From Alishewanella agri BL06 (GTDB lineage Bacteria; Pseudomonadota; Gammaproteobacteria; Enterobacterales; Alteromonadaceae), in assembly GCF_000272005.1 (NCBI RefSeq), contig NZ_AKKU01000026.1, forward strand, positions 248,001 to 312,000: DNA of 64,000 nucleotides, written 5' to 3'. Below, in pieces: positions 43,776-52,967 of the stretch. Position 1 is the first letter of the stretch, and each line of letters starts with the position of its first letter. The position numbers and the translations under genes are program-made. The notes below the pieces were generated by a model. The model made no database searches. It was not told where the DNA came from and saw only the letters and a list, made by a program, of their open reading frames with translations.

Positions 43776-44051
43776 GGCGCAACCCTGAATAATTCTGAGT
43801 TAATTTAATAATTGATGGCAGCTACCCTGCTGCTGCGAGCGAAAATGACGCATTCTCCCTTGTCCTTAACACTATGCAGATTTTGTAAAAAGAGATCAAA
43901 CTTCCAGATGGCTATTTTCGCGGATTTTGGCGCTAAATAGCGCTAAGATGATGATAAATACTTATAAAATATTTTTACTAGATTTCGCAGCGACTGCATG
44001 CCAGATACTCAACGTATCTACCTATAAATCCGGCGGCGAGAATTTTAGGAA
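43776..44051. other. Intergenic region with two inverted repeats, no gene seen
   Basis: Of the ~310 bases between the acyltransferase start and tmRNA, this part has no plausible gene. It holds a perfect 14-base palindrome, GCGCTA-AA-TAGCGC (43930-43943), upstream of the acyltransferase gene and AGATAC-TCAAC-GTATCT (44003-44019). Either could be an operator; neither is assigned. Confidence 0.5.
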
Positions 44052-44079
44052 ATAAAAAAGCGGCGCTAATGCGCCGCTT
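44052..44079 (-). terminator. Terminator of tmRNA
   Basis: On the minus strand AGCGGCGC-ATTA-GCGCCGCT is followed by TTTTTATTT, starting eight bases after the CCA end of tmRNA. Confidence 0.92.
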
Positions 44080-44086
44080 CTCTAGT

Positions 44087-44446
44087 TGGTGGAGCTGGCG
44101 GGAGTTGAACCCGCGTCCGAAAAACCTACATCGTCGGTACTACATGCTTAGCCAGTTATTTAGTTAACCCTATGAGCGCCAGCTGGCAGGCTATCGTCGG
44201 GCGAGCCTGATTGGTTTTAACGTTTTGTCTCCAGGCGAAGACGCGACGCGATCCTGTTAGGGGTGATCTTCCAGAGTCTCAGCTTACAGGCATGCGTGAG
44301 GGGAAGAGCTATCTACTGCTTATTAGGCAGCGATTGCGTAAGTTTCGTCGTTTGCGACTATTTAATTGAGGCTTTTTTACGAGGCCTACCTCACCTCGGC
44401 ATGCACCTAAGAGTTCGTGAATCCCGTCGAATCCAGAATCAGCCCC
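44087..44446 (-). ncRNA. ssrA: Transfer-messenger RNA (tmRNA)
   Basis: This RNA of about 360 bases rescues stalled ribosomes with SmpB. The 5' end GGGGCUG pairs with CAGCUCC before the 3' CCA, and the T-arm GGTTCAACTCCCGCC is tRNA-like. The 5' conserved GATTCTGGATTCGACGGG and the pseudoknot regions are present. The tag frame (44323-44355) encodes ANDETYAIAA and a stop, so with the charged Ala the tag is AANDETYAIAA, close to E. coli AANDENYALAA. The 3' CCA is encoded. smpB lies upstream on the same strand. No integrase or attachment-site remnant is seen at its 3' end. Confidence 0.97.
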
Positions 44447-44485
44447 GAATTCTGTGGAAGTAACACTCACTTTCAGTGTTTGGCT

Positions 44486-44514
44486 ATTGTACGCAGCCTG
44501 GTTGCTTTACACAA
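44486..44514 (-). promoter_or_regulatory. tmRNA promoter and leader
   Basis: On the minus strand TTGTGT and TACAAT are separated by 17 bases. Transcription would begin about 33 bases before the mature 5' end. The leader contains a small hairpin (AACACT/AGTGTT) and would be removed by RNase P. Confidence 0.7.
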
Positions 44515-44589
44515 GCGGGCTTTGTGTTTTAGCCGTTTTCCTGTCGCCCTAATTAGATGGGGCCAGGCGGTAAAAGTTTCAAGAGGACT

Positions 44590-45072
44590 TTAGTGTTTAC
44601 TGTGTTTCATCATGCGCTCTTTCTCGCGTGACCAGTCGCGGTCTTTAATATCGTCACGCTTGTCATAGCTTTTCTTACCCTTGGCTAAATGAAACTCCAG
44701 CTTTACCCAGCAGGCTTTCCAGTACATGGCGGTGGCGACCAGGGTATAACCTTCGCGCTCTTTCAGGCCAATAAGTTTACTTAGCTCGCGCTTGTGCAGC
44801 AGCAATTTGCGGCTGCGCTCGGGATCGCATACTACATGAGTAGAGGCGCTGTTGAGCGGCTGAATCTGTGCGCCGAGTAAAAAGGCTTCACCGTTATGCA
44901 AAATAACATAAGAGTCGGACAGGTTTACCTTACCCTCGCGGATACTTTTTAACTCCCAGCCTTGCAGGGCCAGGCCGGCTTCATAGCGGTCTTCTAAAAA
45001 GTACTCGTGCCGCGCTTTGCGGTTTTGCGCTATGGTACCGTTTTTGTTTTTGGTTGCTTGTTTTTTGCTCAT
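44590..45072 (-). CDS. smpB: SsrA-binding protein SmpB
   Basis: The 160-residue RNA-binding protein partners tmRNA in trans-translation. [31 protein letters not shown] and the [20 protein letters not shown] tail are conserved. The C-terminal basic tail, which enters the empty mRNA channel, is complete. It is upstream of tmRNA on the same strand with its own transcript likely. Confidence 0.98.
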   Translation of the reverse strand: MSKKQATKNKNGTIAQNRKARHEYFLEDRYEAGLALQGWELKSIREGKVNLSDSYVILHNGEAFLLGAQIQPLNSASTHVVCDPERSRKLLLHKRELSKLIGLKEREGYTLVATAMYWKACWVKLEFHLAKGKKSYDKRDDIKDRDWSREKERMMKHSKH

Positions 45073-45178
45073 AATTCGTTGTTTGTCGCAGCTCAGTGTT
45101 GGATGTCAGCGATGGCTCATGCCTTGTTGCAGCGCGTTATTCTGTTACAATCGGCGGCGAGTTTAAAGGGGAGTGAGT

Positions 45179-45613
45179 ATGCCACAAATTGAACGCAGTG
45201 CGTTGGTTTTTTACAGCGCGCAGCAGATGTATGACCTGGTTAATGCTGTGCCGGATTACCCGCAATTTTTACCCGGCTGTACCAAAGCCACGGTGATCCG
45301 CCACACTGAACAGGAAATGGTGGCAAAGCTGGAAGTTTCCAAGGCCGGTATTGGCCAAAGCTTTACTACCCGCAATATTTTATATCCGGCACAGCGGATC
45401 GATATGCAGTTGGTCGACGGCCCTTTTAAACGTTTACAGGGCGGCTGGCAGTTTGTGCCGCTAAATGAGCAGGCCTGTAAGGTGATCTTGCAGCTGGAAT
45501 TTGAATTTTCTAATAAGTTGGTGCAGTTTGCTTTTGGCAAGATTTTTCAGGAGCTAACCGCTGCCATGGTCAATGCCTTTACCCAAAGAGCGAAGCAAGT
45601 GTATGGTGAATAA
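45179..45613 (+). CDS. ratA: START/COQ10-domain protein RatA
   Basis: The 144-residue protein of the polyketide cyclase/START family matches RatA (YfjG): [29 protein letters not shown] and [24 protein letters not shown]. coli RatA was described as binding 50S subunits and blocking subunit joining; the relation to the ubiquinone-binding protein Coq10 suggests a role in quinone handling. The ATG at 45179 follows GGGGAG at five bases; a GTG two codons upstream is less likely. It overlaps ratB by 11 bases and is divergent from smpB, the usual order. Confidence 0.93.
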   Translation: MPQIERSALVFYSAQQMYDLVNAVPDYPQFLPGCTKATVIRHTEQEMVAKLEVSKAGIGQSFTTRNILYPAQRIDMQLVDGPFKRLQGGWQFVPLNEQACKVILQLEFEFSNKLVQFAFGKIFQELTAAMVNAFTQRAKQVYGE

Positions 45614-45953
45614 CAGCGCGGGTGCCGCCATTTCCGATACCATTACCGTTGAAGTGGCTTATGCTTTACCGGAGCGTCAGGCTTTGCTGACGATTTCTGT
45701 TGCCGCGGATACCTGTGTCGAGCAGATTATTCGTCAGTCAGGTATTTTGCAGCAATTTCCACAGATTAATCTGAGCGAACAAAAAGTTGGCGTCTGGAGT
45801 CGCACGGTGAAACTAAGCGATACCGTAAAAGATGGCGATCGGATTGAAATCTACCGGCCACTTATCGCTGATCCGAAAGATTTGCGCCGGCGTCGGGCCG
45901 AAAAAGCCAAAGAAGAAGGGCGGGCTAATAAGGTAACTGGCGGTCAGGTTTAA
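45603..45953 (+). CDS. ratB: RnfH/RatB family protein (UPF0125)
   Basis: The 116-residue protein has a beta-grasp (ubiquitin-like) fold of the RnfH family: [47 protein letters not shown], and a basic [13 protein letters not shown] tail. Function is not established. The start is taken as the ATG overlapping the ratA end; upstream codons lie inside ratA. A terminator follows. Confidence 0.9.
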   Translation: MVNNSAGAAISDTITVEVAYALPERQALLTISVAADTCVEQIIRQSGILQQFPQINLSEQKVGVWSRTVKLSDTVKDGDRIEIYRPLIADPKDLRRRRAEKAKEEGRANKVTGGQV

Positions 45954-45988
45954 CATTAAACATTTGAGCAGTACCAGATATAAAAAAC

Positions 45989-46014
45989 AGAAAAGCCGCG
46001 ATTGCGGCTTTTTT
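45989..46014. terminator. Bidirectional terminator between ratB and bamE
   Basis: AAAAGCCGC-GATT-GCGGCTTTTTT lies between the convergent genes and can serve both strands. Confidence 0.9.
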
Positions 46015-46043
46015 GGTTACTTTTCGTCTGTTACTAAGCGCTA

Positions 46044-46400
46044 TCAGATATCCAGTGGCTTATCAAAATCAGCGTGTTTCTCAAAGTCACCGCTGATATT
46101 AACCAGCCGGTCGTCTTTAAACTCCACGACTAAGCGCTTTTCAAAATTATTGCCACGGCCACCTTTCAGGGCATAAAAGTAATGCCAGGTGTCATGGTCA
46201 AAGGGGTTGGCGGCCACCGGATTACCCAGTACAAACACCACCTGCTCCTTAGTCATAGCGACCCGCAGCTTGTCGACATCTTTTTGTTCTAAAAAGTTAC
46301 CCTGCGGAATATCAATCCGGTATACCCAGCTGCTACAGGCGCTAAGGCCCAGTGCCGCAACCAGTACGGCGATTTTTACTACTGCTTTCATAGATGCCAT
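46044..46400 (-). CDS. bamE: Outer membrane assembly lipoprotein BamE
   Basis: The 118-residue lipoprotein (signal ending ALGLSAC) is a member of the BAM complex that folds outer membrane proteins. YRIDIPQGNFLEQKDVDKL and MTKEQVVFVLGNPV are the conserved core, followed by WHYFYALKGG. AGG lies eight bases before the first ATG; an ATG three codons later is possible. Convergent with ratB, as in related genomes. Confidence 0.97.
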   Translation of the reverse strand: MASMKAVVKIAVLVAALGLSACSSWVYRIDIPQGNFLEQKDVDKLRVAMTKEQVVFVLGNPVAANPFDHDTWHYFYALKGGRGNNFEKRLVVEFKDDRLVNISGDFEKHADFDKPLDI

Positions 46401-46551
46401 TAATTCAACCTAAGTGTCGCCATCATACCCCAGGATGCGGAAGCAAAAAACCTGTTTCTGAGCGCTGTCTGTTAAAGTATTGCTGACGTATTGTCTGAAG
46501 CGGCTTTGCCAAAGAGAGCCTAAGACCGCCTGAAAACAAACAAACTGCAAC

Positions 46552-48225
46552 TCAGACTGAAGGCGTACACAAAAGTTCCCGCGCATTGGCCAAGGCATTG
46601 GCACTAATATTCTCACCGGCCAGCAGGCGGGCAATTTCCTGGATCCGCTCATCATCACTGAGCTGGCGCATCCGGGTTTCAGTGGCGATACCATCGGTAT
46701 ATTTCTCAACAAAAAGTTGTTGATGTCCCTGACTGGCAACCTGCGGCAAGTGAGTCACACAGATAATCTGAGTGCTCTGGCCTAACTGGCGTAATAAGCG
46801 GCCGACGCCGGCTGCTACCGGGCCGCTGATGCCGACATCCACTTCATCGAAAATCAAGGTAGGGGTTGTGACCTTATCCGCCAGTATTACCTGTACTGCC
46901 AGACTGATCCGCGATAATTCACCGCCGGAGGCGACCTTGCTTAAGGCTTGCAGTGGCTGGCCCGGGTTAGTCGATACCTCAAAACTGATCAGATCCAGGC
47001 CGTTGGCGCTGGCCTGCTCTAACGGCAAGGTTGAAACATTGATAGCAAAGCGGGCATTGGCCATGCTCAGTTCATGCATATTTTTGCTAATCAGCTCGCT
47101 TAGCTCTGATGCAGCCTGCTGGCGGGCGGCCGTTAAAACTGCTGCTGCCTGCTGATATTGGCGACTGGCTTGCTGAATAGCCAGCTCCAGCTCAGTCAGT
47201 CGTTGCTCTGAACCGGTTAATTCGGCCAGCTCGGCAGCTAGCTGTTGGTGGCGTTCTGCCAGTTGCTCATTGGCGATCTGATGCTTTCGCGCCAGATTCA
47301 GCCACTGTGCCAGCCGCTCGTCGACTTCGGCCAGACGTTCCGGATCCAACTCTACCTTGTCGGCGTAACGGCGCAGTTCACGGCTGGCTTCTTCGGTTTG
47401 CAGCAGTGCTTCACTGAGCATTTGCTGTACACCAGCCAGAGCCGGATCCAGTGCTTGTAATTGTTCCAGCTGATAGGTTACCTGAGATAACGCGCGATAA
47501 ATGCTTTGTTCATCATCATCGTACAGTTGCTGCAGGCATTGCTGGCTTTGCGACAGCAGCATGTTACCGTGCGTCAGCCTGCTATGTTCGGCTTCCAGTT
47601 CGCTAAATTCATCAGCCTGTGGCGCAAACTGATCCAGCTCTGCCACCTGATATTCCAGGAGCTGGCGCTGTGCATCGCGTTGCTGCTGTGAATGTTGCAG
47701 GGCCTGATGTTCCTGCTGCAGTTGTTGCCAGTAGCGATAGCTTTGCCGGCATTGCTGCTGCAGCTCGCTATTGGCGACATAGGCATCCAGTAACTGACGC
47801 TGATAATCAGCCTTTAACAGCAGTTGATGCGCATGCTGGCCGTGGATGGATAGCAGGTATTGCCCCAGTTGCTTTAGTTGCTGCGCCGGTACCTGTACAC
47901 CATTAATATAACCGCGGGAACGGCCCTCATTACTGACAACGCGCCGCACAATACATTCGTTACCCATCAACAAGTCTTGTTGTTGCAGAAAGTCGCGCGC
48001 GGCGGGTAGGGCAGAGATATCAAAGGTGGCAACAATATCGGCTTTATCTGCGCCGGGGCGCACTACTGCGCCGTCGGCCCGTTCGCCGAGACAGAGTGCC
48101 AGCGCATCAATAGCAATGGATTTACCGGCACCGGTTTCACCGGTAATGGTTGACATGCCGCTTGCCCAGTCAATTTCCAGCGCGCGGACGATAGCAAAAT
48201 TACTGATATGAAGATGGCAAAGCAT
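46552..48225 (-). CDS. recN: DNA repair protein RecN
   Basis: The 557-residue SMC-like ATPase acts in double-strand break repair. Walker A GETGAGKSIAIDALALC lies at the N-terminus, a long coiled coil rich in Gln and Leu spans ~155-365, and the signature and Walker B (KVASGGELSRISLAVQVI, TLIFDEVDVGISG) follow. The gene is preceded by two overlapping LexA boxes, as expected of a strongly SOS-induced gene. Confidence 0.98.
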   Translation of the reverse strand: MLCHLHISNFAIVRALEIDWASGMSTITGETGAGKSIAIDALALCLGERADGAVVRPGADKADIVATFDISALPAARDFLQQQDLLMGNECIVRRVVSNEGRSRGYINGVQVPAQQLKQLGQYLLSIHGQHAHQLLLKADYQRQLLDAYVANSELQQQCRQSYRYWQQLQQEHQALQHSQQQRDAQRQLLEYQVAELDQFAPQADEFSELEAEHSRLTHGNMLLSQSQQCLQQLYDDDEQSIYRALSQVTYQLEQLQALDPALAGVQQMLSEALLQTEEASRELRRYADKVELDPERLAEVDERLAQWLNLARKHQIANEQLAERHQQLAAELAELTGSEQRLTELELAIQQASRQYQQAAAVLTAARQQAASELSELISKNMHELSMANARFAINVSTLPLEQASANGLDLISFEVSTNPGQPLQALSKVASGGELSRISLAVQVILADKVTTPTLIFDEVDVGISGPVAAGVGRLLRQLGQSTQIICVTHLPQVASQGHQQLFVEKYTDGIATETRMRQLSDDERIQEIARLLAGENISANALANARELLCTPSV

Positions 48226-48236
48226 AAAGCACCCGA

Positions 48237-48271
48237 TACTGTTTATAGTTACAGTGTAAATTTATACAGTA
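48237..48271 (-). promoter_or_regulatory. Two overlapping LexA (SOS) boxes of recN
   Basis: CTGT-N8-ACAG (48239-48254) within TACTG...CAGTG is one box. The second, read on the minus strand, is TACTGTATAAATTTACACTG (48252-48271), a CTGT-N8-ACAC site. They lie 12-46 bases before the recN ATG, over the expected promoter. E. coli recN also has several boxes. Confidence 0.88.
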
Positions 48272-48305
48272 AAAGTGACTTTAGCAAGTCGGGTGCTGAT
48301 TTTTT

Positions 48306-49187
48306 TTAATACAGCTTGCTGCCCCAGCCCAGTTTATTGCGCAGCACGTGATAGTAGCTATAGCCGGGCGGATGCACCAGCCGTAGCGGGTTAGGGTGTT
48401 TGCGGATAGTAATATCATCGCCTGGCATTACGGCCAGAATCACATGGCTATCGCAACTAATTTGCAGATGTGCATCGTTAGTTTCAGCAACTTTCAGCCG
48501 GATTTCGCTATTTCCTGACACCACCAGTGGCCGACTACTTAGCGTATGCGGAAACATTGGCACCAGACTCATCGCATCCAGATCCGGAGTCAGAATGGGG
48601 CCACCGCCGGATAAAGAATAAGCGGTAGAACCGGTGGGAGTACTGATAATCAGCCCATCTGAGCGTTGGCTGTAGACAAATTCGTTATTGATATAGGCTT
48701 CGAATTCAATCATGTGCGCGACTTTGTCGGCGTGCAGTACGGCTTCGTTAACGGCACTATTACTGCTTTTCACACTGCCGTGACGATGCACGGCGATTTC
48801 CAACAGGTTACGCTTTTCGGTAACAAAATTACCGGCCAGCACTTCAGTCAGTGGCTCGGCAAAGCTTTCCGGTGCCAAATCGGTTAAAAAGCCCAGATTG
48901 CCGCGGTTAACCCCCAGTACGGCGACGTCAAAACGAGCCAGTATCCGCGCTGCACCGAGCATATTACCATCGCCGCCGACAACAATTGCCAGGTCGCAGG
49001 TTTTCCCGAGTGTCACCAGGTCCAGTACTTCGGCACCGGCGATCGGCAGGCTTTGTGCTACCCGCTCTTCGACATAGACGCTCAGCCCTTGCTGCTGTAA
49101 AAACTGATACAGGCTAAGCAGTGTTTGGTTGGCGCCGCTATGGTGCGGTTTACCAATTAATCCCACTTTGTTAAAGGCAAGACTCAT
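48306..49187 (-). CDS. nadK: NAD kinase
   Basis: The 293-residue enzyme makes NADP from NAD and ATP in the cytoplasm. [15 protein letters not shown] (active-site GGDG), [31 protein letters not shown] and [29 protein letters not shown] blocks are conserved (the last as [18 protein letters not shown]). It is divergent from hrcA and precedes recN on the same strand, a common gammaproteobacterial order. Confidence 0.97.
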   Translation of the reverse strand: MSLAFNKVGLIGKPHHSGANQTLLSLYQFLQQQGLSVYVEERVAQSLPIAGAEVLDLVTLGKTCDLAIVVGGDGNMLGAARILARFDVAVLGVNRGNLGFLTDLAPESFAEPLTEVLAGNFVTEKRNLLEIAVHRHGSVKSSNSAVNEAVLHADKVAHMIEFEAYINNEFVYSQRSDGLIISTPTGSTAYSLSGGGPILTPDLDAMSLVPMFPHTLSSRPLVVSGNSEIRLKVAETNDAHLQISCDSHVILAVMPGDDITIRKHPNPLRLVHPPGYSYYHVLRNKLGWGSKLY

Positions 49188-49301
49188 AACGTTTCCGTGT
49201 TGAAAGGCCGGTCAAGCACCGGTCAAAAAGCTTTAGCCACCCTGACGGCGGCCAGACTGTTGGCTCAGTATAACGGCTACCGGCTTTAGTGTCCTGAGCT
49301 G

Positions 49302-49330
49302 CTTGAAATTTTTTAGAAAGGCCCCATCAT
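49302..49330 (+). promoter_or_regulatory. Sigma-32 heat-shock promoter of hrcA
   Basis: CTTGAAA and CCCCATCAT are separated by 13 bases, 30 bases before the hrcA ATG. This is an almost perfect match to the RpoH consensus (CTTGAA, 13-15 bases, CCCCATnT). Confidence 0.88.
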
Positions 49331-49359
49331 AATCAACAACAGAATGCAGGTGTAGGCGC

Positions 49360-50379
49360 ATGACCGAAACATTAAGCAGAACCGAACTGATTTTAAAACT
49401 GATCGTTGAGCAGTATCTGCTGGATGGTTTACCGGTATCCTCAAAAGCGATTGCTGAAAATCAGGCGCTGTCAGTCAGCTCGGCCACGGTGCGCAATACC
49501 ATGGTGCTGTTGGAACAGCAGGGGCTCATCCGCTCACCGCATACTTCAGCCGGACGAGTTCCGACTACCTCTGGCATCCGCTTATTTATCGATAAAATGT
49601 TACAACTGCAACCGATCAGTGATAGCTGGGCCGCCGAAATTAAAAAGCGCCTGGCACCACAGTTGCCGGTGTCATTATTATGCCAGCAAGCCGGGCAGTT
49701 ATTGGCAAACCTGACCGGTTGTGTGGCGATTATCAGTGCGCCCAAAGCCAGTGGTCGTGAAGTGCGGCAAATTGATTTGGTCCGCCTGGCCAGCGATCGC
49801 CTGCTGTTGGTGGTAATAGACGAAGACGGCGATATTTTGCACCGGGTTTTGCAATGTGAGCAAAGTATTGATTCTGCAACCTTAAGCAAGGTGTTGTGCC
49901 TGTTAAATGCGGCGTTGTCCGGTGGGCAGTGGCAGGATGGTATTGCCCGCCTGGGTAATTTATTACGCAGTGAAACGGGGCTGGCGCAGGCGCTGTTGCA
50001 AAAAGTATTAGGCCAGCTGAGTCTGGATGAATTTATGCAACATCAACCGCTGATTTTTGGTCAGCATCAGTTGTTACTGACACCAGACTATCAGCAAAAC
50101 CCGGCTTTGCAGCAGGTGGTGCAAATGCTCGAGCATCCGGCCGGCTTAATGCAGCTGTTGGAACTGGTTACTAATGATAACCAACCTAAACTGATTCTGG
50201 GTAAAGAGTCGGGCTTTGTCGAGCTGTCACAGCTTAGTGTCATTGCGCAAAGTTACCAGCGGCAGCCGCACCGCTTTATCGCCCTGCTGGGTCCCCGGCG
50301 GATGAATTATGCCCGGTTAATCCCCTTGGTTGAGTCCTGCGCCGCCCAGTTAAATTTAAACTTGAATCGGCCAAATTGA
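49360..50379 (+). CDS. hrcA: Heat-inducible transcription repressor HrcA
   Basis: The 339-residue protein has the HrcA winged-helix N-terminus ([66 protein letters not shown]) and the GAF-like and dimerisation parts after residue ~100. It would repress chaperone genes by binding CIRCE sites. No CIRCE (TTAGCACTC-N9-GAGTGCTAA) is visible in this window, while its own promoter is of sigma-32 type. grpE follows 40 bases downstream. Confidence 0.92.
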   Translation: MTETLSRTELILKLIVEQYLLDGLPVSSKAIAENQALSVSSATVRNTMVLLEQQGLIRSPHTSAGRVPTTSGIRLFIDKMLQLQPISDSWAAEIKKRLAPQLPVSLLCQQAGQLLANLTGCVAIISAPKASGREVRQIDLVRLASDRLLLVVIDEDGDILHRVLQCEQSIDSATLSKVLCLLNAALSGGQWQDGIARLGNLLRSETGLAQALLQKVLGQLSLDEFMQHQPLIFGQHQLLLTPDYQQNPALQQVVQMLEHPAGLMQLLELVTNDNQPKLILGKESGFVELSQLSVIAQSYQRQPHRFIALLGPRRMNYARLIPLVESCAAQLNLNLNRPN

Positions 50380-50389
50380 TCCCCATAAT
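50361..50389 (+). promoter_or_regulatory. Sigma-32 promoter of grpE inside the hrcA end
   Basis: CTTGAA (50361-50366) within the last codons of hrcA and CCCCATAAT (50381-50389) are 14 bases apart, 31 bases before the grpE ATG. It matches the RpoH consensus closely and would let grpE be induced apart from hrcA. Confidence 0.88.
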
Positions 50390-50419
50390 ACCCCTACGCT
50401 AAATTGGAGTATTGTAACA

Positions 50420-50992
50420 ATGACTGAGCAACACAAGCCTGCAGAAACCCCTGAAGAGCTGAACCAGACTTCCGATAGCCATGCCGATACAGTGGAGCTG
50501 TCGTCGGAGCAAACCATTATTACCAAACTGGAAGAAGAACTGGCAAAAACACAGGCACAGCTGGCTGAACAGCATGACCTGATGCTGCGCATTAAAGCCG
50601 AAGCGGATAATGCCCGCCGCCGTGCCGCGCTGGATGTGGAAAAGGCGCACAAGTTTGCGCTGGAAAAGTTCGCCTCTGATTTACTCCCTGTGGTGGATAA
50701 CCTGGAGCGGGCGCTGAACTTTATCAACCGTGAAGATGAAGCGTTCAAAGGTGTCATTGAAGGTATTGAGCTGACGATGAAGAGTTTCCTGGATACGGTT
50801 GCAAAATACGGCGTGATCCAGCTGGATCCGGCCGGTCAGCCATTTAATCCGGAGCAACATCAGGCGATGACGATGCAGCCAACTGCCGATTTGCCACCCA
50901 ATACTGTGACCTTTGTGATGCAAAAGGGCTACGAGTTAAACGGCCGGTTATTGCGTCCGGCGATGGTTGGGGTGTCAAAAGCGCCGGATTAA
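50420..50992 (+). CDS. grpE: Nucleotide exchange factor GrpE
   Basis: The 190-residue co-chaperone releases ADP from DnaK. An acidic N-terminus precedes a long coiled coil (~35-90), then the beta-wing with [47 protein letters not shown] precedes the ATG. dnaK and dnaJ are not next to it in this window. A terminator follows. Confidence 0.97.
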   Translation: MTEQHKPAETPEELNQTSDSHADTVELSSEQTIITKLEEELAKTQAQLAEQHDLMLRIKAEADNARRRAALDVEKAHKFALEKFASDLLPVVDNLERALNFINREDEAFKGVIEGIELTMKSFLDTVAKYGVIQLDPAGQPFNPEQHQAMTMQPTADLPPNTVTFVMQKGYELNGRLLRPAMVGVSKAPD

Positions 50993-51028
50993 CCGCGTTA
51001 CATGGTTCCTGCCAAATCTTAGTTTGCA

Positions 51029-51054
51029 ACGCCCGGCCTCTGCCGGGCGTTTTT
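51029..51054. terminator. Terminator of grpE, also near the 3' end of the pectin genes
   Basis: ACGCCCGGC-CTCT-GCCGGGCGT is followed by TTTTATA on the plus strand. The minus-strand acetylesterase ends at 51053, so its stop overlaps the T run. Confidence 0.9.
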
Positions 51055-51817
51055 ATAACAGTTCGCGGTAAATATAATCTGCCAGCGGATGTTGCTGCCG
51101 CTTTAACTCCCGCACAAATAACTGCGCAATCTTAGCGGCCCCCTGTAGTGTCAGGTGCGTGTTATCAATGGTGCCGTTGGGAAACTTGCTGTAAAGATCA
51201 GCCGGGATCTGGATAAAATACGGCTGGCTGCCGGCAGGGCCAGCGTTCGCAATAAAATCACAGCTTAGCTGCTGTAAATCAAAAAAGCTCACGTCAAGTT
51301 GCGCTGCGACCTGCGCCGTGGCTTGGGCATAAGCCGCTAGATCTCTTACCAATAAAGCATCACTGTTAAAGTTGCGCCGGCAAATCGAACTTGCCAGTAA
51401 CGGAGTGGCGTTTTTGGCGCGAATATCCGCCACAAACTGGCGTAAAAACGCCGGATAGTCGCTATCTGCTGCCGCATAGCGCGCCGGATCAGCAATCTTC
51501 TGGTCATTATGGCCAAACTGGATCAGCACATAGTCGCCGGCGCCCAGCTCGCTTAACAGCAACTGCCAGCGGCCCTCGTTTAAAAAGCGCCGGGTGCTAC
51601 GGCCATTCGCAGCATGATTGATAATCGTAAGTTGCGGCAGCATAAAGGCCGGTAGCAACTCGCCCCAACCCCGTTCCGGGTAGGCCGGGTTGATCTTAAC
51701 CGACATCGTCGAGTCACCGACCAGATGCAGCCGCGCTGGTACCGGGTTGTTGGCGAAACTCTGGGAAGCGAACGACAGGCTTAGCAACAAACACAGGCAA
51801 AGGATTAGTCGATTCAT
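51053..51817 (-). CDS. Rhamnogalacturonan acetylesterase (CE12-type SGNH hydrolase)
   Basis: The 254-residue secreted protein (signal MNRLILCLCLLLSLSFASQSFA) has the SGNH blocks LVGDSTM (nucleophile Ser), AANGRSTRRF, IQFGHNDQK and the C-terminal IDNTHLTLQGA (Asp/His). GDST with GHND and DNTHL is characteristic of CE12 enzymes, which remove acetyl groups from rhamnogalacturonan I. It overlaps the pectinesterase gene by four bases (ATGA) and forms a unit with it. The substrate is supported by the surrounding pectin genes. Confidence 0.9.
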   Translation of the reverse strand: MNRLILCLCLLLSLSFASQSFANNPVPARLHLVGDSTMSVKINPAYPERGWGELLPAFMLPQLTIINHAANGRSTRRFLNEGRWQLLLSELGAGDYVLIQFGHNDQKIADPARYAAADSDYPAFLRQFVADIRAKNATPLLASSICRRNFNSDALLVRDLAAYAQATAQVAAQLDVSFFDLQQLSCDFIANAGPAGSQPYFIQIPADLYSKFPNGTIDNTHLTLQGAAKIAQLFVRELKRQQHPLADYIYRELL

Positions 51818-52845
51818 GGTTGTTGTTCCAGGAGTTGATACAGACGTGCCAGCTCAGCCTCGGGATCCCAGCGACCGTCAAAGGTCCACTGTGCGGTGAT
51901 CTGCGCCGCGCTAAGGTTAGCCGGATGCGTAGCCAGATTATCTGCCAGCCACGGATAGCGCGGTGCGCTGTCAGCGCCTTGGCTAAAAACGCTCTGGCTA
52001 AAGTAGTAGCGATCGCCCCATAAATTGGCCCGGTCACGTTCCGGTTGTTGCGGATAGGTGTGACGGAAGATTGGCCGGTCAGCCATCTTCGGGCTGTAGC
52101 TGTTATTGATCAGATAAAACTGCGCATCGTAGTGGCGGCGGCCCAGCAAAAAGCCGGGTACACCATCGAAGTGCGAATTGACCACCACCAGTTTTTGCGC
52201 TGGGTCCAGTTCACCGTCATGCCACAGGGTGGCATAGGCTTTCTGGTTGTAAAAAGTGACGTTGTCAAAAAAAGCCCAGCCACGTGGGCACACCATATCG
52301 GTATGGCCTTCGATATAGCAGTTGCGGTGGTAGTACATGCCGTCGGTCTTATTCCACAAACTTAGGGTATCGGCACCGCCGGCAATAATGGCGCAGTCAT
52401 CAGTAATAATCCGGCTGGCATGCTCAAAGCCACGGATCGCGAACTGATGTTCATGATCGCCGGTTAGTTCACCGTAGCTGTTTTTAATTGTCAGGCCGAG
52501 CAGGGCAATGTCGCTGGCGCGGATATTTACCACGGCGCTGCCCCAGTCATCCGGATGGGACGCCAGCCAATTTGTCCGCAGTTCAGCATATTGAATGATG
52601 GTCTGAGTGCGGCCCTGACCAACCAGAGCCACCTTATCCCGTGTCAGGTACAGCTTTTCCTGATAGATACCCGGCTTAATCTGAATAATTGCCTGCTCAG
52701 CAGTGGCCGGCAGGCTATCCAGTGCCGCCTGAATAGTTTGAAACTGCGCGCTGCCATCCTGTGCGACGCTTAAGCGCAACACATTGCTGGCTAGTGTCAT
52801 GTTTGGTAGCAAAAGAAAAATCAAAGCTAATAAGACGTTATGCAT
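51814..52845 (-). CDS. Pectinesterase (CE8 type)
   Basis: The 343-residue secreted protein (signal MHNVLLALIFLLLPNMTLA) is a right-handed beta-helix pectin methylesterase: FQTIQAALDSLP, IQIKPGIYQEKLYL, GGADTLSLWN, YIEGHTDMVCPRGWAFFDN and FLLGRRHYDAQ. The conserved Asp of the family's GxxDFIFG motif is kept (GHTDMVCPRG) but its surroundings differ from plant-type enzymes, as in other bacterial branches. It removes methyl groups from homogalacturonan. The ATG with GAGAG six bases upstream gives a good signal peptide; the frame is open 17 codons further. Confidence 0.85.
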   Translation of the reverse strand: MHNVLLALIFLLLPNMTLASNVLRLSVAQDGSAQFQTIQAALDSLPATAEQAIIQIKPGIYQEKLYLTRDKVALVGQGRTQTIIQYAELRTNWLASHPDDWGSAVVNIRASDIALLGLTIKNSYGELTGDHEHQFAIRGFEHASRIITDDCAIIAGGADTLSLWNKTDGMYYHRNCYIEGHTDMVCPRGWAFFDNVTFYNQKAYATLWHDGELDPAQKLVVVNSHFDGVPGFLLGRRHYDAQFYLINNSYSPKMADRPIFRHTYPQQPERDRANLWGDRYYFSQSVFSQGADSAPRYPWLADNLATHPANLSAAQITAQWTFDGRWDPEAELARLYQLLEQQP

Positions 52846-52867
52846 CAAAGTCTCTCGAACAAGTGCC

Positions 52868-52894
52868 GAAAAAAGAGCCGGCAGTTGCCGGCTC
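52868..52894 (-). terminator. Terminator between the GH105 gene and the pectinesterase gene
   Basis: On the minus strand GAGCCGGC-AACT-GCCGGCTC is followed by six T residues, about 75 bases after the GH105 stop and just upstream of the pectinesterase start. The esterase pair may need read-through or its own promoter. Confidence 0.88.
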
Positions 52895-52967
52895 AAACCA
52901 CAGGAGAGGGAGAAGTCCTCTCGTACTCCAGGGCCAGCGTGTGCTGCACCCTGCTGCCAGGCAGTTG

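Noticed and set aside
44087-44100. Genomic-island attachment site at the tmRNA 3' end
   Set aside because: tmRNA ends are common integration sites, but no integrase or second copy of the tmRNA end is present in the window.
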